Positions 34,963 to 42,788 of a DNA stretch of 57,500 bases are shown here, piece by piece. Numbering within the stretch: position 1 is the first letter of the stretch; each line of letters starts with the position of its first letter. The stretch is taken from positions 1-57,500 of the forward strand of contig CAUJEM010000138.1 of the NCBI GenBank assembly GCA_963169915.1, written 5' to 3'. Origin of the DNA: Myxococcota bacterium (GTDB lineage Bacteria; Myxococcota_A; Polyangia; Polyangiales; Polyangiaceae). The notes beneath the pieces are model-generated. The model searched no databases, was not told where the DNA came from, and was given only the letters and a program-made list of their open reading frames with translations. The position numbers and the translations under genes were made by a program.

Positions 34963-34989
34963 TCGCCCCTGCCTCACCTCGGAGCCCAG

Positions 34990-35055
34990 CGGCCGAGGTC
35001 AGCTCACCCAGCGCGCGGCGCGCGGGGAGCCGACCCTCGGCCGTAGGTGTTTTTT
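34990..35055 (+). terminator. Intrinsic terminator after rpmA, reaching into the next gene's leader
   Basis: CGGCCGAGG (34990-34998) pairs with CCTCGGCCG (35035-35043), extended inward by two pairs around a bulge. The loop contains a second GC hairpin. A run of six T (35050-35055) follows after a 6-nt gap. The T-run overlaps the GTG at 35047 that could start the HAD gene, which argues for the later GTG at 35062. Confidence 0.65.
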
Positions 35056-35061
35056 CAGCTC

Positions 35062-35895
35062 GTGACCTACCGCCTCCTCATCACGGATCTCGACGGGACG
35101 CTCCTGCGCGCAGACGGACAGGTGCACGCGCGCGACCGAGAGGCCATCCGGGCGCTTCGGCGTGGCGGCGTCCAGGTCAGCATCGCCACGGGACGGATGT
35201 ACTCCGGCACCCGCCACATCGCGCGGGAGATCCAGGTGGAGGGCCCGGTGGGGTGCCTGGACGGCGCCGCCATCATCGACGCGAGCACGGACGACACCAT
35301 CGAGGCCCGGCGCCTACCCCTGCCCGCGAGCCAGTCGCTCATGCTGGCGCTCGAGGCGCACCAGCCCATCAGCTACGTCTTCGCCGACGATCAGGTCTTT
35401 CACGATGAGCGGGGCGCTCCCTTCTTGCCCTACCTCCGCACCTGGTCGACCCGGGTCGCCGCGCTGCCGCACGTCCCGTCCCATGCCCGCTGGCACGAAG
35501 AGGAGAGCGTCCACACCGTCGTGGCCCTCGGTAGCGAGGCTCAAGTGCGCGCCGTCGCCAGCTCGGTGGCGACCGAGGCGGAGCTGTTCACCGCCTGCTT
35601 CTCGTTGCGGCGCCCGGAGTTCCACGGCGTCTGGGGGCTCGTGGCGCGGCACGCGCAGGTGAGCAAGGCGACCGCCGTGGCGCGGATCGCCGAGCACCAT
35701 GGGGTGCCGCTGGCGGAGACCATCGTCGTCGGGGACTGGCACAATGACCTCCCCATGTTCGAGGTGGCGGGGCGCTCCTTCGCGATGGCGCAGGCGCCCG
35801 AGGACGTGAAGCGCGCCGCCACCGACGCGCTCAGCGCGGACTCGGTGCGGGGCGGCGGGATAGAAGAGGCGGGCCGCCTCTGTGGGCTGCTCTGA
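35062..35895 (+). CDS. HAD-superfamily phosphatase (Cof-like)
   Basis: 277 residues from the GTG at 35062; the GTG at 35047 lies inside the rpmA terminator. Motif I is DLDGTLL near the N-terminus, motif II SIATGR, the lysine region SKATAVARIAEHHGV, and motif IV VGDWHNDLPMFE. This is the Cof/IIB subclass, which dephosphorylates sugar phosphates and similar small metabolites in the cytoplasm. Most such enzymes carry the sequence GDxxND; here it is GDWHND, which is within the family. Substrate unknown. Confidence 0.88.
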   Translation: MTYRLLITDLDGTLLRADGQVHARDREAIRALRRGGVQVSIATGRMYSGTRHIAREIQVEGPVGCLDGAAIIDASTDDTIEARRLPLPASQSLMLALEAHQPISYVFADDQVFHDERGAPFLPYLRTWSTRVAALPHVPSHARWHEEESVHTVVALGSEAQVRAVASSVATEAELFTACFSLRRPEFHGVWGLVARHAQVSKATAVARIAEHHGVPLAETIVVGDWHNDLPMFEVAGRSFAMAQAPEDVKRAATDALSADSVRGGGIEEAGRLCGLL

Positions 35896-35937
35896 GAGCC
35901 AGAGCCAGCACGCGAAAAAGCTGCCACTATCTCGGGC

Positions 35938-36546
35938 ATGTCGGCTCAGGCGTCGCCAGGACGCGCCAACCCCAGACCAGCGTTGCTGTCGGTAGCGCTC
36001 ATCGGGCTGTCGCTGATCGGTTTTTTTACCGTCAATGGTGGCTTCGCGACCATCCACCGGATCCGCCACCCGGCGCCGGCGCCTACCCTCACGCTCACCG
36101 AGCTGCCCCAGGTCCTCGACGCCGCGATGGCGGCCGGGACGAGCCTGGCCGCGCGCGAGCTGCTCCCGGTGGGGATCGCGCAGATCTTGCTCGGTGGGGC
36201 GCTGTTCTTCGGGGCCTCACGCGTCGTCTTTGGAGGCAGGGTCACGCGCGGGGTGCTGCTCCAGCTGCTCATCGCGAACGTGGGCTTGGTCTGCATCAGC
36301 TACGCGCTCAGCCGGCCGGTGCGGGGCAGCGTGGTGGACGCCGTCCTCGCTGCCAACCTCGAGCCACGCCCGGATTTCCTCAGCCCAGAGCAATTCGACG
36401 GGCTCCAGCGCGCCAAGCTGTGGTGGGCCTTCCGCCTCTTTCTGGGGCTGGAGCTCAGCGCGTTCGGCTTCGCCGCCGCCGTGCTCGGTCGACGCCAAGC
36501 TCGAGAGTACTTCGAGCGGCTCAACGCGCCCGAGCGAGACCGCTGA
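35938..36546 (+). CDS. Membrane protein of unknown function upstream of mutL
   Basis: 202 residues with about four hydrophobic segments: LLSVALIGLSLIGFFTVNGG, a second around PVGIAQILLGGALFFGASRV, LLQLLIANVGLVCISYAL, and LFLGLELSAFGFAAAVLG. Between the third and fourth lies a soluble loop. No family recognised. Its stop shares one base with the mutL start (TGATG), so the two are translationally coupled. Confidence 0.6.
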   Translation: MSAQASPGRANPRPALLSVALIGLSLIGFFTVNGGFATIHRIRHPAPAPTLTLTELPQVLDAAMAAGTSLAARELLPVGIAQILLGGALFFGASRVVFGGRVTRGVLLQLLIANVGLVCISYALSRPVRGSVVDAVLAANLEPRPDFLSPEQFDGLQRAKLWWAFRLFLGLELSAFGFAAAVLGRRQAREYFERLNAPERDR

Positions 36547-38402
36547 TGCGCGCCCCCATCCTCGTCTTACCCCCGGAGCTCGCCAGCCAGATCGCGGCGG
36601 GGGAGGTCGTGGAGCGCCCCGCCAGCGCGGTGAAGGAGCTCGTCGAGAACGCGTTGGACGCTGGCGCGCAGCGGGTCGACGTGAGCATCACCGGCGGTGG
36701 CATCAGCTCACTGCGCGTCAGCGACGACGGCCACGGGATGAGCCGGGAGGAGGCGCTCCGAGCGCTCGAGCGGCACGCCACGAGCAAGCTCACGCGCCTG
36801 ACCGACCTCGACCACCTCCACACCTTCGGCTTCCGTGGTGAGGCGCTCCCCACCGTCGCCTCGGTCGGGCGCCTGAGCCTGGTGACGCGCACCGCCGAGC
36901 AGGACGTGGGGACGCGCATCACGGTCGACGCCGGTGGCCCACCGCAGGTGCAGGACACGGGAGCTCCCGTGGGCACCACGGTGGAGGTGCGCGAGCTATT
37001 TTTCAACGTCCCAGCGCGGCGCAAGTTCCTCAAGTCGATGAACACGGAGTCCGGTCACGTCCTCGACGTGCTCGAGGGCGCGGCGCTGGCTCGACCGGAC
37101 GTGACCTTCAGCCTCGAGCGGGACGGACGCCGCGTGCGGGAGTGGCTCCGCGCGCCAGATCGCGAGGCGCGCGTGCGCGCCTTGCTGGGTGACGAGGCGC
37201 TGCTGCCCTGCCAGGGAGAGCGGGGCCCCCTGCGCGTCTTGGCCCTCCTGTCCCGCCCGGAGCACGCCCGCCAGGGCGCCGCGGGCTTGCGGCTGCTCGT
37301 CAACGGGCGCCCCATCCGCGACCGCGCGCTCGCCGCCAGCGTGGCGCAGTCCTTCGGGGGGAGCCTCGAGCGGGGACGCTACCCGCGCGGCGTGGTGTAC
37401 CTGGATCTGCCGACGCAGCTCGTGGACGTCAACGTCCACCCCCAGAAGGCCGAGGTCCGCTTCGCCGACGCGCGCGCCACCAGCGACGCGGTCTACGCCA
37501 TCCTCGGGCGCGCGCTGGCCGACGCGCTCCACCAGCCCCTCCCGACGCGCAGCGCCTGGGCGAGCGCGCACACGCCCGCGCCGCGCCCGGCGCCCGCCGC
37601 TGGACGCTCCTGCGTGCCGGAGGCGCCCCGTGCGCCCGTGGAGTTCATCCCGCTGACGCCCAGCCCCCACGAGGGCGAGGAGCGCGAGGCCGACGCACCC
37701 CGCGCCGCGTCGAGCGTCGCGGAGCCCGCGCCGGCTCCGCGCGCCGCCTACCCGACACCGGAGGCCTCGCCGCCGCTCGACGCGCGCGAGGTGGCGGCGC
37801 CCCTACGCCCCAGCGCCGGCACCACCTGGTCGGCGCTGCGCTTCGTGGCGCAGGTCCGCCAGACCTACCTCATCTGCGAGGGGCCCGAGGGGCTCTACGT
37901 CCTCGATCAGCACTCCGCCGCCGAGCGCGTCGCCTTCGATCGTCTCCGCAAGCAGTACCAAGCGCGCACCGTCGCTTCTCAGTCGCTCCTGTTCCCGCTC
38001 GTCCTCGAGGTGAGCCCGGAGGAGGCGCGGCTGTGTGAGGCGCGCGCCGAGGACTTCGCGGCGGTGGGCATCGACGTGCGGCTCCGCGGCGAGGGAGCGC
38101 TGAGCGTCCACACCGTGCCGCGCCTCCTGCAGCGCGCCAGCCCCGAGCGGCTCGTGCGGGATCTGCTCGGGGAGCTCGGCCGCGCGGGGGCGCGGGGCTT
38201 CTCGAAGGCGGTGGACACCGCGCTGGCCGCCATGGCCTGCCACGGCGCCGTGAGGGCAGGGGATCCGCTGACGCGCAGCGAGGTGGAGGCGCTCCTCCAG
38301 GCGCTGGATCAAGCGGACTTCGCCGCGGCTTGTCCGCATGGACGGCCCGTCGTGGCGCTGACCACCTGGGGCGAGCTGGAGCGCAAGGTGGGGCGGCGGT
38401 GA
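36546..38402 (+). CDS. mutL: DNA mismatch repair protein MutL
   Basis: 618 residues from the ATG at 36546. The GHKL ATPase has QIAAGEVVERPASAVKELVE, the N-box ENALDAGA, DDGHGM, RHATSKL and GFRGEAL in order. A Pro/Ala/Glu-rich linker (~345-420) joins a C-terminal dimerisation and endonuclease domain. The metal motif DQHA(X)2E(X)4E reads D454-QHSAAERVAFD, with Ala to Ser and the last Glu to Asp. The ACHGAVRAG and CPHGRP motifs are normal. It nicks mismatched DNA after MutS recognition. It overlaps miaA by four bases (GTGA). Confidence 0.96.
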   Translation: MRAPILVLPPELASQIAAGEVVERPASAVKELVENALDAGAQRVDVSITGGGISSLRVSDDGHGMSREEALRALERHATSKLTRLTDLDHLHTFGFRGEALPTVASVGRLSLVTRTAEQDVGTRITVDAGGPPQVQDTGAPVGTTVEVRELFFNVPARRKFLKSMNTESGHVLDVLEGAALARPDVTFSLERDGRRVREWLRAPDREARVRALLGDEALLPCQGERGPLRVLALLSRPEHARQGAAGLRLLVNGRPIRDRALAASVAQSFGGSLERGRYPRGVVYLDLPTQLVDVNVHPQKAEVRFADARATSDAVYAILGRALADALHQPLPTRSAWASAHTPAPRPAPAAGRSCVPEAPRAPVEFIPLTPSPHEGEEREADAPRAASSVAEPAPAPRAAYPTPEASPPLDAREVAAPLRPSAGTTWSALRFVAQVRQTYLICEGPEGLYVLDQHSAAERVAFDRLRKQYQARTVASQSLLFPLVLEVSPEEARLCEARAEDFAAVGIDVRLRGEGALSVHTVPRLLQRASPERLVRDLLGELGRAGARGFSKAVDTALAAMACHGAVRAGDPLTRSEVEALLQALDQADFAAACPHGRPVVALTTWGELERKVGRR

Positions 38403-39340
38403 GCGCGAGCGCGCGGCCGCTCCTCGTCATCGTGGGCCCGACGGCGTCGGGCAAGAGCGCGCTGGCGCTGGCGCTGGCCGAGCGGCTCGACGGAGAGCTC
38501 ATCAGCGCGGACAGCGTGCAGCTCTACCGAGGCTTCGACCTGGGCAGCAACAAGCCGAGCGCCGCAGAGCGCGCCCGCGTCCCGCATCACCTCGTCGACG
38601 TCGTCGATCCGCTCGACCCCATGGACGCGGCGCGCTGGGCGTCGCTCGCGGGGCAAGCCATCAGCGAGATCCTGGCGCGCGGTCGGACCCCCATCGTCTG
38701 TGGTGGGAGCTTCCTGTTCGTGCGCGCGCTGCTCTGGGGCTTCGCCCCGACGCCCCCTGGGGACGCCGCGCTGCGGGCGCGGCATCGGCAGCTCGTGGAG
38801 AGCGAGGGGCGCGCCGCGCTCCACGCCGCGCTCCAGCGCGTGGACCCGGTGACGGCGGAGCGGCTCGCGCCCAACGACGTGGTGCGGGTCTCGAGGGCGC
38901 TCGAGGTATTCGAGCTGTCGGGGCGCCCCCTGTCCGAGTGGCACGCGCAGCATGGCTTCGCCCACGTGCTGCGACCACACCGGCTGATCGGGCTGGAGCT
39001 CGGCCACGCCGCGCTCGCGCGCAAGATCCAGAAGCGGACCGAGCAGATGCTCCAGCGCGGCTTGATCGAGGAGGTCCGCGGCCTGCTGGCCAGCGGCTAC
39101 GCGCACGCGCGCGCGATGGGCGCGGTCGGCTACCGTCAGGTCCACGAGGCGCTCGCGCTCGACCCGGAGCCCGCGCTCGAGCCGCTCGCGACCGCGATCG
39201 ACCGCGCCACGCGCATCTTTGCGCGTCGACAGCGGACCTGGCTCCGAGACCGGGAGGTCGAGTGGCTCGCGCCCGACCAGATCGACGCTTGGCTCGATCG
39301 GGCGGCGCGCGAGGAGGCCAGCGCGGCGGCTAGCCCGTGA
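38399..39340 (+). CDS. miaA: tRNA dimethylallyltransferase
   Basis: 313 residues from the GTG at 38399, which overlaps the mutL stop. The P-loop GPTASGKS (13-20) and DSVQLYRGFDLGSNKP are the family core, and the tRNA-binding IFARRQRTWLRD is at the C-terminus. MiaA adds a dimethylallyl group to A37 of tRNAs that read UNN codons. The mutL-miaA order is widespread in Proteobacteria. Its 3' end overlaps the convergent maiA-like gene by 11 bp. Confidence 0.96.
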   Translation: MSASARPLLVIVGPTASGKSALALALAERLDGELISADSVQLYRGFDLGSNKPSAAERARVPHHLVDVVDPLDPMDAARWASLAGQAISEILARGRTPIVCGGSFLFVRALLWGFAPTPPGDAALRARHRQLVESEGRAALHAALQRVDPVTAERLAPNDVVRVSRALEVFELSGRPLSEWHAQHGFAHVLRPHRLIGLELGHAALARKIQKRTEQMLQRGLIEEVRGLLASGYAHARAMGAVGYRQVHEALALDPEPALEPLATAIDRATRIFARRQRTWLRDREVEWLAPDQIDAWLDRAAREEASAAASP

Positions 39341-39977
39341 CCGCGGGGCGCTCCGCGTCCGGCTGGCGGTCGGCGTGGGCCGCGACGAAGGCGGGGAGCT
39401 GGCTCACGTAGGCCTCCACCCGGAGCAAGAGCTGCAGGTCCTCCAGCGGCGCTCCATAGCGGCGCGCGTTGTAGAGCTGCGGTACCAAGGCCAGATCCGC
39501 GAAGCTTGGCGCGTCGCCGACCAGGCAGCGCCCCGCCGTACCCGCCGCGCTCGCCTCGAGCGCGCAGAGCCCCTCACGGATGACGCGCCGGGCCCAGCCG
39601 CGTGAGTCCACGCCCGCCTGCTCCAGCGCGCCGAGGACGCTCAGGTTCTGCAGGGGCTGGATCCCGGAGTTGACGATCTCCGTCAGGCAGCGGACGCGCG
39701 CGCGCGCCACGGGCTCCGAGGGGAGCAGCGGGGGCGTCGGATAGCGCTCCTCCAGGTACTCCAGGATGGCGACGCTCTGGCTGAGCGAGCTGCCGTCGTC
39801 GAGCTCGAGCACCGGGAGCTGCGCCATCGGGTTGCGCGCGCGGTGAGCGGGGCTCCGCTGCTCACCGCCGCCACGAACGAGGTGCACCGCGACGGTGTCG
39901 TAGGGGAGCTGCTTCCACGCGAGCGCGATCCGCACCCGCCAGCTCGCGCTGCTCCGCCAATAGCCGTAGAGCCTCAC
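39330..39977 (-). CDS. maiA: Maleylacetoacetate isomerase (zeta-class glutathione transferase)
   Basis: 215 residues. The N-terminal SSASWRVRIAL is the zeta-class glutathione-binding motif, and the LPVLELDDGSSLSQSVAIL block is typical. MaiA uses glutathione to isomerise maleylacetoacetate in tyrosine catabolism. Its start overlaps the stop of the fumarylacetoacetate hydrolase gene (ATGA), the next step of the pathway, which supports the assignment. Other zeta-class transferases act on different acids, so the isomerase role is inferred from context. Confidence 0.88.
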   Translation of the reverse strand: MRLYGYWRSSASWRVRIALAWKQLPYDTVAVHLVRGGGEQRSPAHRARNPMAQLPVLELDDGSSLSQSVAILEYLEERYPTPPLLPSEPVARARVRCLTEIVNSGIQPLQNLSVLGALEQAGVDSRGWARRVIREGLCALEASAAGTAGRCLVGDAPSFADLALVPQLYNARRYGAPLEDLQLLLRVEAYVSQLPAFVAAHADRQPDAERPAVTG

Positions 39978-40948
39978 CCCGCCACGACCTCCTGCGCGAT
40001 GGCCCCGAAGATGGACCGCCCCTCGGGATCGAGCATCTCTATGGTGACGCGGTCGCCCTGCTTCAGGAATGGCGTGCTGGGCGCGCCAGCGTCGATGGTC
40101 TCGATCATCCGGCGCTCGGCGAGGCAGGAGATGCCGCGCGCTCGGTCCGCGTTCGAGACCGTGCCGCTCCCGAGGAGCGTGCCGGCGGTGTAGCTGCGGG
40201 TCTTGCAGATGTGCTCGATGAGCTGGAAAAATGAGAAGTGCATTTCGGGGCCGGCCTCGGGATCTCCCACGAGCTGACCGTTGAGTGTGCTCCGCAGCCG
40301 CAGGTGGACCCGCCCGTCACGCCACGCGGCGCCGAGCTCATCCGGGGTGACCGCGAACGGCGAGAACGCGCTGGCCGGCTTGGAGCAGAAGAACCCGAAG
40401 CCCTTGGCGAGCTCTTCTGGGATGAGGTGGCGCAGCGTGACGTCGTTGACCAGCATGAGCAGGGCGACGTGCGGCTCGGCCTGATCCGCGCGGGTGCCCC
40501 GCGGGGTGTCGAGCAAGACGACCGCGAGCTCCGCTTCGAAGTCGAGCCCCCACGCGGCGTCGACCAGCGGGATGGGCTCACGCGGGCCGAGCAGCACCCC
40601 CGACCCCCCCTGATAGACGAGCGGATCGGTGTAGAGCGTCGCGGGAGGCTCGGCCTTGCGCGCCTGCCGCACGAGCAGGACGTGGTTGACGTAGGCCGAG
40701 CCGTCCACCCACTCGTAGGCGCGTGGCAAGGGCGAGGCCAGCGCCGCGGGGTCGAGGGGGCTGCCCGCCAGCGCGCCGCTCTCGAGGCGCTCGGCGAGCG
40801 CTCTCAGCGCTGGCTCGGTCCGCCGCCAGTCGTCGAGCGCCGCTTGGAGGGTGGGCGCGATCGCGGTCGCCGCGGCGAAGCGCTGGCCATCTCGAGACAC
40901 GACCACGAGCGCGCCGTCCCGGCCGCTGCGTAAACTCGCGAGCTTCAT
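39974..40948 (-). CDS. Fumarylacetoacetate hydrolase family protein
   Basis: 324 residues from the ATG at 40948; a 16-residue in-frame extension to 40996 is unlikely. The metal-binding and catalytic segments DFEAELAVVL, FFCSKPASAFSPF and GTLLGSGTVSN match the FAH fold. Together with maiA it would split fumarylacetoacetate into fumarate and acetoacetate, the last step of tyrosine degradation. It is shorter than human FAH but normal for bacterial homologues of this subgroup. No hppD or hmgA is in the window. Confidence 0.88.
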   Translation of the reverse strand: MKLASLRSGRDGALVVVSRDGQRFAAATAIAPTLQAALDDWRRTEPALRALAERLESGALAGSPLDPAALASPLPRAYEWVDGSAYVNHVLLVRQARKAEPPATLYTDPLVYQGGSGVLLGPREPIPLVDAAWGLDFEAELAVVLLDTPRGTRADQAEPHVALLMLVNDVTLRHLIPEELAKGFGFFCSKPASAFSPFAVTPDELGAAWRDGRVHLRLRSTLNGQLVGDPEAGPEMHFSFFQLIEHICKTRSYTAGTLLGSGTVSNADRARGISCLAERRMIETIDAGAPSTPFLKQGDRVTIEMLDPEGRSIFGAIAQEVVAG

Positions 40949-41077
40949 CTCAGGGTCTCCTTTCGGCTCAGCGACGCCCAGCCGGGCAGCGTCCAAAGGC
41001 CGGCGAGAGACTAGGGTGACTTGCGACGGACCTTCAAGTCACGAGCGCGCTCGACGCGCGGCCCCGTGCGCGCCGCG

Positions 41078-42154
41078 TCACTCTTCGGAGCCCAGCGCGA
41101 GCGAGGCGTCGAGCAGCTCCAAGAAGGTGGCTGGGAGGGGCGCCGGCGCCGACGGGCTCACCCTCGCCACGTACGCGGGCTCGAGCGCCGTCCGCTCGAC
41201 CACCGTCACCCCGACGGCGTCGGGAGGCGTGGGAGGCGCTGCGACCGCCGCGGCCGCGGGCGCGCTCGGCGGCGCTGGCGCCTCCGACGCGGGCTCCAGC
41301 TCGTCCAGCTCGTCCAGGGTGTCGACCGCCGGCGCGGCGGCGAGCTCGGCCGGCTCCAGCTCTATTAGCTCGTCCACCGCGTCGACCGCCGGCGCGGCGG
41401 CGACCTTTGCTGGCTCCAGCTCTTCCAGCTCGTCCACGGCGGGCGCGACCGATGCTGCCTCACTCAGCGCCTCGGCGAGCGAGGCGTGCGCGACCGCCGC
41501 AGGAGTGAGCTGCCCAAGGCCGTCGGGCGCGCGGCTCTTGGGCAGCTCGAGCTCGAGCTCGTCCGCGGGTACCACGGCCTCGCTGCGCTCCTCCACCACC
41601 TCGAGCTCGAAGTCCGCACGCGCTTCCTCCTCGAGATCGATGACGGCGCCGAGCTGCTCCAGCGTGGGCATCGGTGGCCGCCCCGGCGGCGGGGGTGGAG
41701 GAGGCTCGCTGAGGGTGACCTCGAACTCCACGCTCCGCGGGCTCGCGACCGAGCCGAGGACCCCGGGCGCCGACATCGGTCCGGACTGCGGCGGCGCGGG
41801 GTGGGAGATGGGCTCGTACTCCTCTCCGATCCCGAGCTCGGTCGCCTCGGAGAGCGCCTCGTCCAGGGTGGCCGCCACGGGGCGAGGCGCCGACACGGGG
41901 GCCGCGGGGAGCTCTTCCTCGACGACCACCTCGTCGAGCTCCAGCAGCTCTTCTTCTTCGAGCGGGGCGGTGGAGGGTGAGGCCTGCGCGGTGATGGGCA
42001 GAGCGTCCACCGGGGTGGCACTGAGCCCTACCTCCGTGCCCGCGGAGGGCGCAGGCACCAGCTCGGCGTCCACCGCCGCCGAGCGCGGCGACGCCGCGTT
42101 GCGCTGCACGCGCTCGAGCAGCGCCTCGAGTCGTCCGATGACACGCAGGCTCAT
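41078..42154 (-). CDS. Acidic, proline/alanine-rich repeat protein of unknown function
   Basis: 358 residues. A short helical N-terminus (MSLRVIGRLEALLERVQ) is followed by a long Ala/Pro/Glu-rich, mostly disordered region with no cysteine. Near the C-terminus, a 20-residue unit (VDELEELEPAKVAAAPAVDA) is repeated two or three times; it corresponds to the DNA repeat at 41281-41440. The strongly acidic low-complexity sequence suggests a scaffold or interaction protein. It overlaps the start of the V4R-like gene (ATGA), so they form a pair. No family or localisation is recognised. Confidence 0.65.
   Translation of the reverse strand: MSLRVIGRLEALLERVQRNAASPRSAAVDAELVPAPSAGTEVGLSATPVDALPITAQASPSTAPLEEEELLELDEVVVEEELPAAPVSAPRPVAATLDEALSEATELGIGEEYEPISHPAPPQSGPMSAPGVLGSVASPRSVEFEVTLSEPPPPPPPGRPPMPTLEQLGAVIDLEEEARADFELEVVEERSEAVVPADELELELPKSRAPDGLGQLTPAAVAHASLAEALSEAASVAPAVDELEELEPAKVAAAPAVDAVDELIELEPAELAAAPAVDTLDELDELEPASEAPAPPSAPAAAAVAAPPTPPDAVGVTVVERTALEPAYVARVSPSAPAPLPATFLELLDASLALGSEE
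41281..41440 (+). repeat. 60-bp tandem repeat (about 2.7 units) inside a coding region
   Basis: Units 41281-41340, 41341-41400 and the partial 41401-41440 align at exact 60-bp spacing. The 20-bp block GTCGACCGCCGGCGCGGCGG ends the first two. The frame is preserved, so the repeat encodes 20 residues per unit. High identity between units suggests recent expansion by slippage or recombination. Confidence 0.8.
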
Positions 42155-42708
42155 GAGGCGCTCCTCTGCTGGAGCAGCGCGAGGGCGTCCGGCCAGCTAG
42201 CGCCACCCGCCAGCCAGCCCTCCACCTTCTGAGCAGCCCCCTCGCTCACGAAGAGAAACCGGAGCCCGTCGTCGTCCCCCGCCAGGAACACCGCGCGGGC
42301 GTCGCGCGCGAGCGCGCGCTGCAGCACCCCCTCGAGCACCGCCGCGAGCACGTACTCGCCCCCCTCCGCGAGCGGCGACCCCTTCAGCTTCAAGACGAGC
42401 GCCTGACCCCAGCGCTCCACCGTGAGCGCCCCGAGCCCGCTCAACGCGAGCTCGCCGCCGAGGTGATCGGTCATGCCGGCGATGCTGAGCTCCTTCAGGT
42501 GGGGGAACCGCGCGCTGAGCCGGCGACCGATCTCGGTCCCGAGTCGATGGCCAAAATCCCGAGCGAGATCGTCGCCCGCCGCGAGCAGCAGATCGAGGAG
42601 GCTCGACGCCGGGATGAGCACCCGCGACGATGCCCCCTGCAGCTCGATGTGGCCACGGGCCACGTCGAAGTGCACGACGTGGGTCGGATCGAAGCGCTGT
42701 TCTGCCAT
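42151..42708 (-). CDS. Possible V4R-like protein, first gene of the acidic-repeat unit
   Basis: 185 residues from the ATG at 42708. Beta strands (ARGHIELQGASSRVLIP) precede a long helix (LLLAAGDDLARDFGHRLGTE), then strands and further helices. The layout resembles V4R/heme-NO-binding-type small-molecule domains, but I cannot name a specific family with confidence. No cysteine cluster or catalytic motif is seen. A near-consensus sigma-70 promoter lies at 42754-42784. It is coupled to the acidic-repeat gene, so both are likely needed together. Confidence 0.55.
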   Translation of the reverse strand: MAEQRFDPTHVVHFDVARGHIELQGASSRVLIPASSLLDLLLAAGDDLARDFGHRLGTEIGRRLSARFPHLKELSIAGMTDHLGGELALSGLGALTVERWGQALVLKLKGSPLAEGGEYVLAAVLEGVLQRALARDARAVFLAGDDDGLRFLFVSEGAAQKVEGWLAGGASWPDALALLQQRSAS

Positions 42709-42753
42709 GGTGTGCCTGAGCACCGGTGAGCACACCGGCGGGTAAGCTGTGCC

Positions 42754-42784
42754 AGTATAAGGTGCTGCCGCGAGAAGCTGTCAA
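42754..42784 (-). promoter_or_regulatory. Near-consensus sigma-70 promoter for the V4R-like/acidic-repeat unit
   Basis: Minus strand: TTGACA (42784-42779), a 19-bp spacer, and TATACT (42759-42754); with TTATAC the spacer is 18. The transcript would begin near 42747, about 39 nt before the ATG at 42708. The -35 box abuts the GTG start (42789) of the divergent gene, so expression of the two units may interfere. Confidence 0.6.
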
Positions 42785-42788
42785 TTAC

